Below are positions 1-12,000 of a DNA stretch of 64,000 nt, one piece after another (the stretch's first letter is position 1; each line of letters starts with the position of its first letter). Below the pieces are notes generated by a model. That model was not told the DNA's origin and searched no databases. It worked only from the letters and a program-made list of their open reading frames with translations. The DNA comes from Armillaria gallica (taxonomy: Eukaryota; Basidiomycota; Agaricomycetes; Agaricales; Physalacriaceae). The stretch is taken from NCBI GenBank assembly GCA_037576215.1, contig JBANDB010000009.1, positions 744,001 to 808,000 on the forward strand, in the 5' to 3' direction. Position numbers and translations under genes: made by a program.

Positions 1-790
1 ATATCGGGGTGAGCAGAGGCATTTGGTACACCAACATTAAGGGAGTAGCATGTTATATATATCCAGCGTTTGGCGTGCAGCACATTTGGATCACCTCCGA
101 AGAAGGTGAAGTTGTTTGGTGACGGTTACAGCAAATAGGGAGAACCCCCGTCACCAGGCAATTTGAAGGCGACAATCGAGATGTCACGGAGGCAGCAGCG
201 GTGTCCAATCGTTAACCGCCCGGTGCCGCAGGATACTGTCATCTTGAAAATTAAAAGGAATGGAAACGCTCGGGATCGAGATCAGCTGAGATAGCGGGAG
301 CAGCTATGGAGGTTCATTAAAGTTGATGGACCTTAAAGAGGACGGCTGATCCGCGAGTTGATGATGATCCATGTTGCCTTTCTGATGAGATTGCATGAGC
401 ACAAAGGGACCAGTTACTCTACGCTTACGCTGCGTTGTTATGTAGTGCCATGGAGGATAAGCCTAGGCAATCATTAGTTGAGCTCCAAATACTTGGTAGA
501 CGCAAAAGAAAATATTCAAGGTGCGTGATGTCGAACGCGTTTCCGTAGTAGGATTCAGCCAGAAGGTGGGTTCGGCTTTGTTCTGAGAGTATCTAATACT
601 TGAGCTTGACTTGTTAAGATTGATCATCGGCGTTCCTTCCCAGGCCTGTATGGAAGATCTGAGCAAAAAACAGACCAGATACAAAAGAAGCATGTACATC
701 TGTCCAATGTCTTATGATCCCAACAGCCATTTCTTACTGAAGGTCATATAATTGTTCACCCATGGGGATCCTTTGGCGCGCGCTTGAAAA
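1..790. repeat. Diverged copy of a segmental duplication (partner at about 55.14-56.0 kb)
   Basis: This stretch aligns by eye, with many substitutions and small gaps, to about 55140-56000. Shared landmarks in the same order are a 'ttatatatatcc' block, a 'gcagcacat' block, a 'gaagaaggt' block, 'caccaggc', 'ggaatggaaac', and near the right end a block ending in 'gcgcgcgc'. At 55 kb this segment lies immediately upstream of a DUF6534-like gene remnant on the minus strand, so here the gene body would lie left of the window. No intact coding sequence is visible; the minus-strand 78-codon frame at 463-699 looks incidental. Confidence 0.6.
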
Positions 791-3308
791 GGTTATGTGA
801 ATGGAATCGTTGACCACTACGACGTGGTGAATACAATGACCACTACAAAAACAAGCAATGACAAAATGAAAGAAAAATATCCACATCAGGAATCTCGCTC
901 GGTTTCATCTCCATCAATTAAACAGGCGCCGGAGATACCATCTTAACCCTACAAAATGATGAGCCTTGATATTTCGCATGGCAAGGCATACTGACCGACC
1001 AATCTTTCTGATGATTAAAACGGCTAGGCGTCATCAACAAAGGAATTAAGACGAAAACCTAGGCGGTGCGAACACTTCCTCGTACTCGTTTAATCTACAT
1101 CCCCACGATGTCGAAGCTAATCATGCAAGGTTGTAGTCGCGCCTAAGGTGAAAGGCAGCAACGATGAAGAGAGGCATCATACTTTAGAAGGTACGTAAAT
1201 CCTTGTGACTTCAGCGGGACGCGAAAGGCGGTGCAAAGATGAAAGATGAGCTCCCGCCTCATCATTTCGTCGCTTGGAGAGGAAGACGTGGCCTGTAGGA
1301 TTACGGTATGGTACCGGGTCAGCTAGAGGTAGAAATTGTGGTATCTAACGTACGGGGGCTAGGAAAAAGCAAGGTGTCCGCTCGGGATGATCTCATTTAT
1401 AGCGCCTTGGATACGCCAACTGGATCGAATCGGAGCTCGAGCAATGGGTGAAAGCTGTCGCACGTACATGAGCTGTCACAGTTGAAATGAAGACTAATGA
1501 CATCCTGATAATAAGCATACATTTGCACATCGAAAGTTTCCTGTGATGGCGTGCGCTCTCCTTGCTTGTCTCTTTCTCTACAACAGAGACGACATTTTGC
1601 AGTCGTGAAGTTTGATTTCGGCGGAGGATAATTCTCCGTTGGAGTTATCTTTGATGCCGCCAGAAACGAGCGACTTGGTGGACGCAGACCGAGGTAATTT
1701 GGAGAAATGGGCGTATCTCACACCTGAGAGGAATAGAGCTGGCGCCTCCAAGTAAAATGAGCACCCGTACAAGGTGATCCGCGTAACGACGGCGCGGTTG
1801 CATCACAACAAAACCCGGTGTCGAGGATCCGAATAAGCAACACGGGCCACGGCCTTGGATTATAGATTCTTCGGTGTAGTACGTCTTAATTCTCGGTTCG
1901 TGGACACGTATAGTGCACACAAGAGCTTGAGCATATCGTAGATTTCAATTTCAATACGCAAAAATACAATATAAACTATCGCACAGTAAGCCAGAAATGT
2001 CATCATCAAAGCAAAAGATACCTACATACGGTAAAGTTCACAAATCAAACTTGGAACGATGGATCCGTCATCGCTCCTTATTCTGCATCCTAGCTGTGCG
2101 ATGCAGAATTGTGTCAACGGAAGGGGAGCATTATGAATGGAAGGGAGCAATGACCCGAAAAAGAGGCGCCAGGGAAGAACGGACCATGACGCAGGCTGCA
2201 TCATGCTCAGTGAGACAGCCTCAAGAGCAACAAGGGCTAGCCATACTGAACACTGCCCGGAGAATCCATCTTATCCCTGCTCGAAGGGGTTTTAAATCTC
2301 CAACGCGAATGACGACTGAGTCCTACGGGATCTGGTGACAACAACCAGTTTGCGAGAGGAATTACTAGCATAGAAGTAGCTTCAGCAAACGGTCGGCGAG
2401 GCTATCTCTAAGACTCACCCGAAGTGAACTCATCAGCCATCATGCATCAGAACTCAGTTCGCTTTTCTGATACCATTGCAACGTGGAGCATTCCGTGGTC
2501 CTAGTAGACTTTCGATTAAAGAAATACGGGAGAAAGAGAGCTGCGCTATTAAAGAAGTAAGCGAGATTGACCAACGAAGCCGGAGCACAATGAAGGCGAA
2601 GGTGAGAACTGGGGCCACAGATTTGCCCTAGGTCGGACTCGGCACCCCGGACACCCGGTGCGCACGGGCCCGCGACGCGTTTCCGTGGGAAACAGTTTCT
2701 CCTTCCGTTCAACAGAGCCTCATGCGACCATTCTGTTATTGTACGGATAACTGCGCCCTGTCACAAGCGAAGGAATAGGGCTGTAAGCTTTGCGGTGCTC
2801 TTTGTGACTGCTAGTTGACTTTTGATACTGGCAGATTTATGAAGGTTAAAGTCTTCGCTACAAAGTCAAGGTGTGCATCAACGGGCGAAGAACGGGCGTA
2901 CTAGTACAAGCTGCCGCATCAATTACAGGCATCCCAAGACCTATTGTCCTTCCTTCCTCGTGGTGCCAGTCCCTGATGCGCCTGCACCAGATGGATGGTC
3001 AAGAATGCCCCAAGGTTGGTACCACGCCGAAGGAATCTTCAGAAATATTCTCGTCCCCAAGTTCGTCTTTAGTGACCTCCATTCCTCTTGTCCATACACT
3101 CATGTCTTCATAGCGCCTGATTTCCTGGGTCCCAAGTTGATCCAGATTTAGTCGCAGAGAAATACGCCCTTTTGTCCCAGAAAAAGTATAGGCTTTCCTC
3201 CAGTACCGCACTGGACTGGATAGCTTCCTAGTTCATTGACCTCGTTTACAATGAACAGATCGCTTCACCTCGTGTGGGAGGCATTATACTTTAGCTGACT
3301 GAAGTGGC
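791..3308. other. Gene-free stretch, nothing recognised
   Basis: Only short frames occur (for example 1645-1920 minus, 1997-2338 plus, 2440-2712 minus), with no family motif I recognise and no matching intron signals. The part just before 3309 may be the degraded upstream portion of the LINE whose C-terminus follows, but I cannot read reverse transcriptase motifs in it. Confidence 0.4.
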
Positions 3309-4121
3309 TTGAGGTCGGGGAGATTGGGCCTACAAATCCCGAGCATCGGAAACATCCTGCTGAACAAAGACTGTGATAAGTATGCGAGAGCCGCTCTTGA
3401 AAGCAGTAAATCCCTTGCAATGACGGGAAAGTCTCCCTGGTTGAAAGATGTCAATGTCGCCGGCTCGCGGTCGAAATTTGACCTGGAACCAATATCTCTG
3501 GAGGTCACGGATCCTGAAAGGATAGAGGAATATAGAAAAGTCGTCCAGCGATCGATGGAGGATTGGGTATTAACCGAGGTCGGTAACTCAGAAAAACTGT
3601 ACCTCCTGCACGGACGTAAGGAGCCAAGGAAAGGAAAGGCGCCGGTGACGGTAGCTCTGAAAATGCGAAACTACCTTGAGGTGACAACTCCCAAACACGG
3701 AGACGCGATGGTTTCGATTGCACTGTCAACTCATAATTTAGCAGTGGAACGCCTGAGGTGGATCAGACCGGCTATCGGCCGTGAAAATAGGCTATGCCGA
3801 ATGTGCATGACCCACGTCGAGACACCTGAGCATGTGCTATTCCGCTGCGTGGGGAACGAAAACGGCGAGAATGTACCAGTAGCTGCTGATGATCGTAGCG
3901 AAGAAGCGAAGGTGATGGAAAAGATGCACGACTTACGCGCGGACTTCTGGCATGATCTTGCTCGCGTAACTCCACACATCACTCTGCCGGTCGACTCCCA
4001 TGAGGATACAGCATTATTGAAATCTTTATTTGCTGATCGTCCGTCAATCAAGGTAATCGCTAAATACTGCTACCGTGCACTGAAAAATGTGTATAAGCTA
4101 CCAATGTATCGACCTTTATGA
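3309..4121 (+). pseudogene. Non-LTR retrotransposon (LINE) polyprotein, C-terminal fragment
   Basis: A 270-codon frame, open to its stop, matches the region that follows the reverse transcriptase of LINE-type elements. The diagnostic part is at about residues 145-180: a 'LAVERLRW' segment followed by a zinc-binding cluster C-R-M-C, then E-H, then LFRC (CX2C...H...C, zf-RVT-like). It is followed by a charged alpha-helical tail. No RT palm motif (YADD-type) or endonuclease is readable upstream, so only the 3' portion survives, as expected for a 5'-truncated LINE copy. There is no ATG at the left edge, which supports a truncated polyprotein rather than a gene start. Assignment rests on motif pattern alone. 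Confidence 0.65.
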
Positions 4122-4326
4122 GGGACTGCAGACAGCAGATCCTGGAGGCTTTCATCCGGACCCTAGGTTCTACCCAGCAGCGTAAAGTTGACCGTGAGCT
4201 CGACCTTTGGTCTGGTTGAAGGTATCAGTGGATAATTAAGTACTTTGTTTGTTATGGTAGAGTGTTAGGTAGCAAACATGTATTATCTACGCCCGGCGTT
4301 CCCCGTTGGACCGTGCCGTGTAATAC

Positions 4327-4346
4327 TACCCTACCCTACCCTACCC
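4327..4346 (+). repeat. (TACCC)4 pentanucleotide run
   Basis: Four perfect TACCC units lie 206 bp downstream of the LINE ORF stop. It may be the simple-repeat tail some LINEs carry or a stray microsatellite. It is too short to be telomeric. Confidence 0.7.
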
Positions 4347-4704
4347 ACGAGATCTCCTTCCAGAGCCTAACGTCACTTCGTTGCACAATATTCAAGACCC
4401 TTCTACACTTGTCGATCTACCTGGGGTCTCATATGACTGATCGCGGATGCTGACTGTATGTTGCTTCTCTCATTAACGCGGGGGTTCCTCGGGTAGAACA
4501 CGAGCCAGTTTATCGTCGAAGTATCGCAGTATGTGCCGGCCTGGTCGACTGGCGCAAGCGCACGGAGTGCAGAGCGTGGATTGTTCCGTCAGACTCACAG
4601 AGCTTTCTGCTTTTTCTACGATCTTCATATGACGGCCAACATTGTTCTCCGAACAAGAACATCACACGGACCCGACAGAAGCAATGTCACCGGACTTTTT
4701 CAAA

Positions 4705-4712
4705 TTTATAAA
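4705..4712 (+). promoter_or_regulatory. Possible TATA box of the P450 gene
   Basis: TTTATAAA lies 42 nt upstream of the P450 start codon at 4754. The spacing would give a very short leader; position and sequence are the only evidence. Confidence 0.3.
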
Positions 4713-4753
4713 TTAGACTCCCCTTCAGCACCTGTGAAAGTGGTTAATCATCA

Positions 4754-6870
4754 ATGTCCCTCTTCTCCGTAGCATTTGCTTCCATCTTCGCAGCCGCCTT
4801 GCTTGGCTGGTGGTTTAAACGAGTTTCTGTTAAATATATTGACGGACCACCGTCGGCTTCTTACTGGCTAGGTAAGCTATTCTATGTGGTTTAGCTTAAT
4901 CATGTAATTAAACAATCGCCCACCAGGCCATGATCTTGTTCTTCGCAGTCAAGATGAATTTGGTGGTCTTGAAACGAAATGGCGCAGGAAATATGGCACC
5001 GTCTATCGTACCGGAGGCTGTTTTGGTGTAAGCTCACTTTCCAACCTTCGTTTTATACCAATTGAAACCAAAGGCCGCACCTAGCAAGACTTCTTGGTAG
5101 TATCCGATCCCAAGGCCCTAGAGCACATTTTCCATGCCTCACACCCTTATCCCAAAACCTCGGACACGGACTTTATCTTCGGTCTTATCCTGGGAGGGAT
5201 AGGAGGGCTTCTAGTAGTCGCCAAAAGTGCGTGAGATTTCGTAATAATGACATCTTAGCTAGAACCTGCCTGTCAAGAGGAAGACCATCACCGACAACGC
5301 AAGATCCTCAATCCGGCGTTCTCCTCTACTAATCTGCGGAATTCTCAGGTTATATTTCGGCGGTGCAGCGACAAGGTAAGTCTATCTTTATCACATCGAT
5401 CGGCGTTCATGACCATCATCCACTAGGTTGTAAACGCTATGAGACGATGCGCTACTACCGAACCAATCGATGTCGTCCATTGGATGAGCAGGGTCTCTCT
5501 TGATATAATCGGTCTAAGAAAGTGGTATCAACGATTTCTCTACGCAGCTGGTCTGACATGCAACAGGTGCTTTTCGATACGATTTCGGATCACTGGACGG
5601 TCGAGATGCTGAGTTAGAGAAAGCCATGAAGCATCTATTGTACGTGGCAGATCTACGTTTCTCTCGACCTTGACGTGTCATACGAAGTACAGCACAGCCT
5701 CGCAGTCCAATCCATCAGCCATAGAGCTCATGGTCGTAGCCCTGATACGGATGCTTCCAGATTCGGTATTGAAGATTCTAAAGCTGTTTCCGACTACTAG
5801 GGAAATCCGCCAGCTGTCCAGCGTGGGGGACATCGCCAGGAAGATTGCCCGAGAGATCTTGGCTGCCCATGGGGTGCAGGATGAGGCGGATAAGGACATT
5901 GTTGATATTCTAAGTAAGTCTAGAGGACTTGGTGTACATCCGATTCCGCTGTTGTTCAAGCTCATGATTTAGCAAGGGCGCGCCTTACAGGACAAATGCG
6001 GGATGACGAAATTGAGCTCCAGTTTATGTTCGTCGTCTTTCCTCTCTAGTTAGAATCCATCTGATTATGACTGCCTTTTCTTTAGAACATTTTTAATTGC
6101 CGGACATGAGGCGACAGCCATAACTATGTCCTGGTTGCTGTATGAACTCGCCGCACATCCGGAGCATCAGTTCATAATACATGAAGAAGTAAAGCACTCC
6201 TACCATGATGACTACGACTCTCTGCCTTTCTTGAACGCCGTGATCAAAGTGAGTGTGCAAGCCTCTTCCTTCGCGTTCACGGATTTATGAACTTCTCGTT
6301 GTAGGAATCTCTTCGTCTACATCCCATCGTGCATACGCCTACACGTACTGCTCCTCATGATGACGTTTTACCTCTGACGGGGTCTAAAACACTGCCAATT
6401 CCTAAAGGACAGACCCTTTTCTGTTCTGCGTACTTGTATAACCATATGTCTGTCCTATGAGTCCTGTCCCGCTTCGCTGTGAATTTATTTCTATGATTTC
6501 GAGCCTCCCGTCCATCTGGGGAACCGACGCAGAAGAATGGAATCCAGCCCGCTTCCTCGACAAGAGTATCCTATATCATTGGGAGTCTACGCAAATTTGT
6601 AAGTACGAACTATTGTTTTTCATCCATAAAATCTTAACTTGAGATTTTAGGATGTCGTTCAGTGAGTAATTCTTCAATTTAATCGAATCAGCCCGATCAT
6701 GCTATGCTTAGGCTCTGGTTCTCGTTCGTGTATTGGGTAATTACTGATTTGAAAGCCATCGTCCTCAATAGCCGTTCATGACTTAAGCTTTTCGCTCATA
6801 CATAGGTGGCGATTTGCGTGCGTTTCTTCCTTTCTGACCAGTTCCATTCATATCTGAACGTAAACCGCAC
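4754..6870 (+). pseudogene. Cytochrome P450 monooxygenase, multi-exon, decayed at the 3' end
   Basis: Starting at ATG 4754 (MSLFSVAF, a hydrophobic N-terminal membrane anchor followed by DGPPS), about ten exons separated by 50-60 nt GT-AG introns encode a fungal class II P450. Readable landmarks: GHDLVLRSQDEFGG with KYGTVYRTGG (4927-5027); SDPKALEHIFHAS (from 5085); HHRQRKILNPAFS (about 5290); DFGSLDGRDAELEKAMKHL (about 5575); the I-helix oxygen-binding motif AGHEAT (about 6100); the K-helix ESLRLHP (about 6306); WNPARFLD (about 6540); and a heme loop FSSGSRSCIG (Cys ligand, F-x-x-G-x-R-x-C-x-G) assembled across an intron ending at 6711, followed by WRFA at about 6806. Joining WNPARFLD to the heme exon requires a 1-nt frame change near 6575, and the sequence after WRFA has stops, so I call it a pseudogene or recently broken gene. 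An alternative is a splice form I mis-modelled. Confidence 0.75.
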
Positions 6871-8711
6871 ATCAGCAAAACCCAGAATTAGTCTTTCCGG
6901 GCTTGGTCTTTTTTTAGCCATCTTTCCGCTTCTTTTTCTTGGGCGATCAAGTCTTGGTCTTGGCAATCGGGTCTTCTGTGTCTTTCTCATCTTGTCACTA
7001 CGGCGGTCTCTTTCCAACGACTTTTCAGTAGAAATGTACAGTTAGTATATTTACAAATGGCAACTGACATAGTATATTCACGATAATATTGTTTTGATAC
7101 AGACTGTAGAAGATCAATAACCGAAGCTAAGCATTGCATTGGTGGGAATATTGTAGCACAATTTCTTGGTAATAGTACACTGCAGTCAGTACCAGTAGTG
7201 CCCATCGAAAAAGCATGTCCAAGACAATGCTGCAACTTGCGGAGGGTCCGGGAGGGAGAGTAAACAACCAAATAGCAGGGGAGGAGTGCAGAAGGAACAG
7301 AAAATCTGCTAAGTTCTTTCAAACTCCGCCAGTGGTGCCTGCGCACAGGCCAATCACATCATCTCATGTGATGTTGACTTTTGGATCCGAAATTCAATCC
7401 GAATTGATCTCCACGTCTCTTCCCTTTCCCCTCCATCCTCGTTCAAAGGACGACCTCAATGTCGAACCTCAGCATCAAAACACCACCTCAAATTTGGGCC
7501 TGAAGATGTATCACGCTCTTGCAAGTGAGGTGCAGGGATAATGTGGTGGATGGATCCCGGTGGATGGGTTCAAATAGGCTTTGCGTATGGTATGTTTCTG
7601 TCCCTGGGGCTGGATCTTTGAGCACTGATGTCCTTCTACTCCAGTGTGTTGCTATTTATCTAAAGGTAGGTCCCTAGTCCAGGAGATCACTGTTGCTCAC
7701 AGCAGGTACATTTGAGGCTCGTGCCATTTTTTTTTTGGTACGGCACTTGAATTCAAGCACCATTCAAATCGATCCGGGTGACTTCAATATCAATGGGACA
7801 AGGCCCGGCATCATAGATGGGCTAGGGAGACTACAGAGAGCTGCTCTGGTACGCTTGCTGTCTGTTTTAGTTTCTTATACCAGTTGCTTACTGTCTGTAT
7901 GTCATCTTTGCTTCGTAGACCTATGTCGACATGGGATCTGGTCGCGAGTCTGCATTGAATGCTTGTGGGATAGCCAGGTGGGACATTGCTCTGGTCGGGT
8001 ATTCGAGGATGGTGAGTTCCATCACTTTGCGAGGTTGACTCTTTGTGAATTCTTGTTGCGCCGATGGATTACTTGTGGGTTTTCATTGTTTAAATAGCTT
8101 TTCTATATGTTGCTATTGTAGTGTTCATTGTATTACATAGATGACAATAAACTGGTATTCCAATGCTCTACAAACCTGTCGGAATTGAAAGAAAAGGAAA
8201 GATTAATGGTCTTCCGAAGGTAGGCACAGTCTTTGTCAAGACAAAATCAGTCTTGTAAAGAATATGTACCTTACTTTGTAAAGACCATTGGTCTTTTTGT
8301 CTTTTTGATCTTTTTGATCTTGTACAAGACCAAAAAGATGCGAAAGACCAATGCTTGGTTTTCCTGATGCAGGGTCATGGAGATACAAACAATTCTAGTG
8401 AACCTCATCCAGAACTTTGAATTTAGTTTGCCAGAAGGCATGGTAATACAGCAGTTCCCCGGCACACAAGCAATAGTACCTGTTGTGAAAGGCAAAGCAC
8501 ATCTAGGTTCTTGGGTTCCTTTAAAGGTTAGGAGTTTGGAGTAGGCGACAAAGTCATTCTTTTTGAGTACAGATAGACCATATGGCATTGCTTTTGATTA
8601 ATACTTTAACGGGTGGTTGGCATTAGTATCTATGTGTTTGCATGATAAAAAATAACACTGCTTATTGAAGGATCTTTGGCGCTGTTATTCCCTTGTACCT
8701 ATCCAAGAGGG
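6871..8711. other. No assigned gene; intron-like punctuation at 7540-8010
   Basis: Short frames only. Between 7540 and 8010 several GTAxGT...CAG-type blocks separate short open segments, which could be remnants of a multi-exon gene, but I recognise no family. Low-complexity and thymine-rich sequence occurs at 6900-7000 and 8285-8350. Confidence 0.3.
8285..8353. repeat. Imperfect inverted repeat (hairpin)
   Basis: The left arm, cattggtcttttt..., at 8285-8306 pairs with the right arm ...aaagaccaatg at 8331-8353 around a loop rich in GATC/TTTTT. The sequence repeats the GACCAAA/TTTGGTC theme several times. Possibly an internal part of a non-autonomous DNA element. Confidence 0.5.
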
Positions 8712-8865
8712 TACTGTATAATTTCGACCAAGTGTTCATAAATTTGGAAATTTTTGGTTGAAAAAAATACAAAATAAATTGAAAAAATCGAAAGAAATTT
8801 TTTGGTACTAACAGTTTTTGGGGAGCGTTACCCATTACTGAACACTTGGTTGAAATTATACAGTA
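8712..8865. mobile_element. 154-bp MITE with 27-bp terminal inverted repeats and TA ends (Tc1/mariner-like)
   Basis: The first 27 bases (8712-8738) and the reverse complement of the last 27 (8839-8865) match at 26 of 27 positions. Both ends start with TA followed by CTGTATAATTTC. The TA is best read as the target duplication typical of Tc1/mariner-type integration, leaving 25-bp TIRs beginning CTGTAT. The interior is A/T-rich without coding capacity. Size, TA target and long TIRs fit a miniature inverted-repeat element mobilised in trans. Confidence 0.75.
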
Positions 8866-9399
8866 AAAGCAAATGGTGAGGGGGCTACACGTGACAGAGG
8901 CATGGTGAGTTGCATGTCTGAAGTCAAACGAGACAAGAGATTAGATAAGACTTTTGAGTAAAGCTTAGATTTTGACCAAGTGACAAGGTATTGGTGTGTG
9001 AATTCTGGAACCCAGATCCAGTACAGTACAAGCTGACTTTACACTGTAGTAGAGAATCATATGTAGTGGAGCCGGAGTGAAATAAGAAATAAACTCCATA
9101 GAAAGAATGTGGTACGAGTTGGACATGGAGAGCCATAGATATAAGAGAAAGGAGTGATAAATGAATGACTGTAAAGTAAGCAGAATAAAGTATACAAGAA
9201 AGGAAGGAGTGATGGTGTTATGTAAGTGTGATGAAATGGGTATTGTTACATTCGCCTTCCAGAGAAATCACTGAGTTCTCTCTGATCAAAACTGATCAGT
9301 CTCCATGGAAGCACTATCTCCCTCACCCATTTCTTTGTCTCCCAATTCACTGGCTTGCTCCTTGTCAATGTAAGCAGCCTTCTCAACTATCAACATCTT
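8866..9399. other. No gene recognised
   Basis: A/T-rich sequence with short frames only (for example 8924-9136 minus). Nothing identifiable. Confidence 0.3.
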
Positions 9400-9951
9400 C
9401 TAACCCTTCAGCTTAGGCTTGACCAGATGAATAAAGGCTGCATCAAAGCCCTTAATGGTGGGCTCAGCTTGAGTCTTCTGTTTCTTTGGTTTTGAGCCAC
9501 TGGCCTTGTCATTGCCACCTGTCACCTCTCTGAAGTGCCTGTGCACCTGCCAAGTCTCCTCAAATTTCACCTGGCATTTTCCAGCCTGACAAAGCTGGTG
9601 GATGTATATCTTTGCATTGGGGATAGACATGGTTTCCAAGCCAAGCTCCTTGAAAAGGTACATGGTGATGCTCTGGAACTTGGCATTGTTGACTGCTTCA
9701 ATGCCCCCTCAGATCTTCTTCACATATTTGTTGTCATCACTGAAGAGGTGCTCAAAATTGACTGGCTCCCCCTCAATGATGACTTTGCTGGTGACATGGT
9801 TGGTTGGAAGCTAGACATGCAATATGGATGGACTCAGAGTTGGTGAGAAATTTCTGGTTCTCCTTGCAGTCATTGACCATTCAAAGTCCAGTGCTGTAGG
9901 AGTCAAGACCTAGGATATTGAGGCAGGTATCAGTAGTAGGGTTGGGAGACA
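9400..9951 (-). pseudogene. Unidentified small ORF remnant at the 3' side of element 3
   Basis: On the minus strand an ATG at about 9951 (MSPNPTTDTC) begins a frame that, after at least two frame changes, continues as KVIIEGEPVNFEHLF (about 9770) and then an 87-codon stretch to 9400 containing an IPNAKIYIHQLCQ segment and a Lys/Pro/Gln-rich tail. About 100 bp upstream lies an AATAAATACAAG block that could be a TATA region, so it resembles a small gene that was expressed or retroposed. I do not recognise the family. It lies just beyond the chromodomain end of element 3 and could be part of that element's 3' region or an independent gene. Confidence 0.35.
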
Positions 9952-10119
9952 TGGTGGTAGAGGGTTGGGAAAGAAACTGTTGGTGAGACTGGTGTAGAGA
10001 TAAAGTAGAAGAGAATAGTGGGGTGCTAAGGTGTGTTGTGGTTATTTTCTTCTTGTATTTATTGAGCTGACCAATGGAGGGATTTTCCCAACCAGGATGA
10101 ACTTCCATAGTGGACATTC

Positions 10120-12000
10120 AAACCTCCAACAGCCTCAGAATATCCAATTCATCATTCTCAGGAGCTGGGACTCAGCTGTCTCTAAGTTGTGAGACATTCA
10201 AAATTCCTAGTGCATTAAAATATTCCTCTAGCATGTCTAAATGGTTGGCCTTTTCATATAGCAACCATGTAACATCTCTTGACTTCAATTTCACTTGGAA
10301 TAGGGAGTTGATTTTCACCCCAGAGTGACCTATGATTTGCTCAATGGCCCATTCTCCTGATATCTCTCCAGTCAGTCCCACTTGGTTCTCAGCTCTATCA
10401 GAGAATAATCTATCATCATTTGGGATGTGAACCTTCAACAATGACATATGAAAAACATCATGAACACTTTTCACTTTCAAATTTGACAGTAGTGCCACTT
10501 GAAACAATCCATTTCTGAAGTCCTTCAAGATGGAATAGGGACCAATCTATTTAGAATTTAGCTTGCAGGCTAGACCTTTCAGAAAGGATATATTCTTAGT
10601 TGAAATATATACCAAGTCTTTTTCTATGAACAGAACAGTGCATCATTCTCTATTGACATTCCACATTTGCTTAACCTATGATTCTAGAATTGAATCATAG
10701 GCAGAAATGATTGCTTGCTTCATCCACATTGTGAAGACATGCACACCAGGATATTCAGTCTTAGTGGTATTATTCCATATTATTGATTGTGGCATCCATC
10801 TATTATTTAAAAAGAAGGGTGTGTAACCAGTAATTTCTGAGTGAGCTGAGTTAATCATGAACTCAATAGCAGGTAACATTGTGACCTAGTTTTTCTAATC
10901 AGCAGATATGCATTGTCTCAGCATAGCCCTAATAACTCTATTAGCCCTCTTGGTGACACCATCAGTCTCTGGATGATAGGCACTAGACATTTTCAACTTG
11001 GACCCAACCAATTTATGAAGGTGGAACTAAAAAATACTGGTAAAGAGTGTATCTTGATCACTCACTATCCCTTTTGGCAGTCCATGGAGCTTGTATATCT
11101 CTTCAAAGATCAAGTCAGCAACTTCTTTTGCCTTATAATTCATACAGCTAGGTATTAGATATACTATACTAGTGAGTTTGTCAATAATAACTGTCAACAT
11201 ATCAAAAGTTCTGTCTCAATTGCTGGATTCTTGTAAGAAGTCAATGAAATTAATCCCAATGATCTCCCAAGGATAAGTGGGTGGTGTCAAGGGATGTAAC
11301 AAGCCATAGGGTTTCTGAGTGTTATCCTTTGTTTGCTTACATATTACACATGATTTGCAGCAGCTTTCAACATCGTAAGCAATTGATTTCCACCAGACAT
11401 GGTTTTGAAGATATGCTAGGGTTTTACAGGTACCTAAGTGTGCCAATAATGAATGTGCTTCATCAATGACAATTTTCTTAACAATTTGCTCTTTGTGCAC
11501 ATAGTCAGGAATGCACAGAAGTTCTTGGTCTTCAAGTTTCAAATAAATGAGTCTCTCCCAATGTTCAAAATTTTGAAAGTCCTTAGGTTTGGCTAAAATC
11601 TTTCAAAATAAGATATCACCAGCATAGTGATCTGTGGATACAAAAGCAAGATCAAATTTGGGATGTTTATTGGAAAGTACATCTATAAATGAAGTATTAC
11701 TTGGTGAATTTTCATGTTCTTCAGGTGGCTGTGCCAAGAGTTTCTGATGCTTGATTAACAATGAGAGCAAAATAGCTTTGTCTCTTTTTACATGTTCTCA
11801 TTACCTTGTATGCTCACAGGCTCAAAAATCTCAACCTCTGGTACTGCAATTTGCTTGACTTTAGACTTGAGATAGGATTTTGGATTAAATTTGGGCTTAG
11901 GTACATTTTGCTTTGCACCTTTATCCTTCTTCCAGGGTCTATGACTAGACACAGAACTCTTTCCAGGCACAAGCTTGTTATCTAGACCTCAAGCCTGTGC
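10120..12000 (-). pseudogene. Element 3: Ty3/gypsy integrase and chromodomain-like C-terminus, degenerate
   Basis: Minus-strand fragments read in order as the second half of a gypsy pol. At 11542-11216: an H-H-C-C integrase zinc domain (IVIDEAHSLLAHLG, then CCKSCVICKQT) followed by PWEIIGINFIDFL, the start of the catalytic core. At 10879-10676: LPAIEFMINSAHSEITGYTPFFLN, typical of the end of the core. At 10528-10172: VHDVFHMSLLKVHIPNDDR followed by a chromodomain-like VKLKSRDVTWLLYE. Many stops and frame changes interrupt it. The matching RT/RNase H half lies at 32270-33269, about 20 kb away, in the same orientation and expected order, so the element was split by later insertions. Upstream (11550-11970) is a linker rich in Lys/Pro. 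Confidence 0.8.

Noticed and set aside
1997..2338. 113-codon plus-strand frame as a gene
   Set aside because: No family motif, no supporting splice pattern, and overlapped by equally long antisense frames.
4327..4346. CCCTA-type repeat as a telomere
   Set aside because: Only four pentamers and not the CCCTAA hexamer; internal to the contig.
8271..8588. 105-codon minus-strand frame
   Set aside because: Ends in low-complexity Lys/Ile/Thr generated by the GACCAAA hairpin; no domain.
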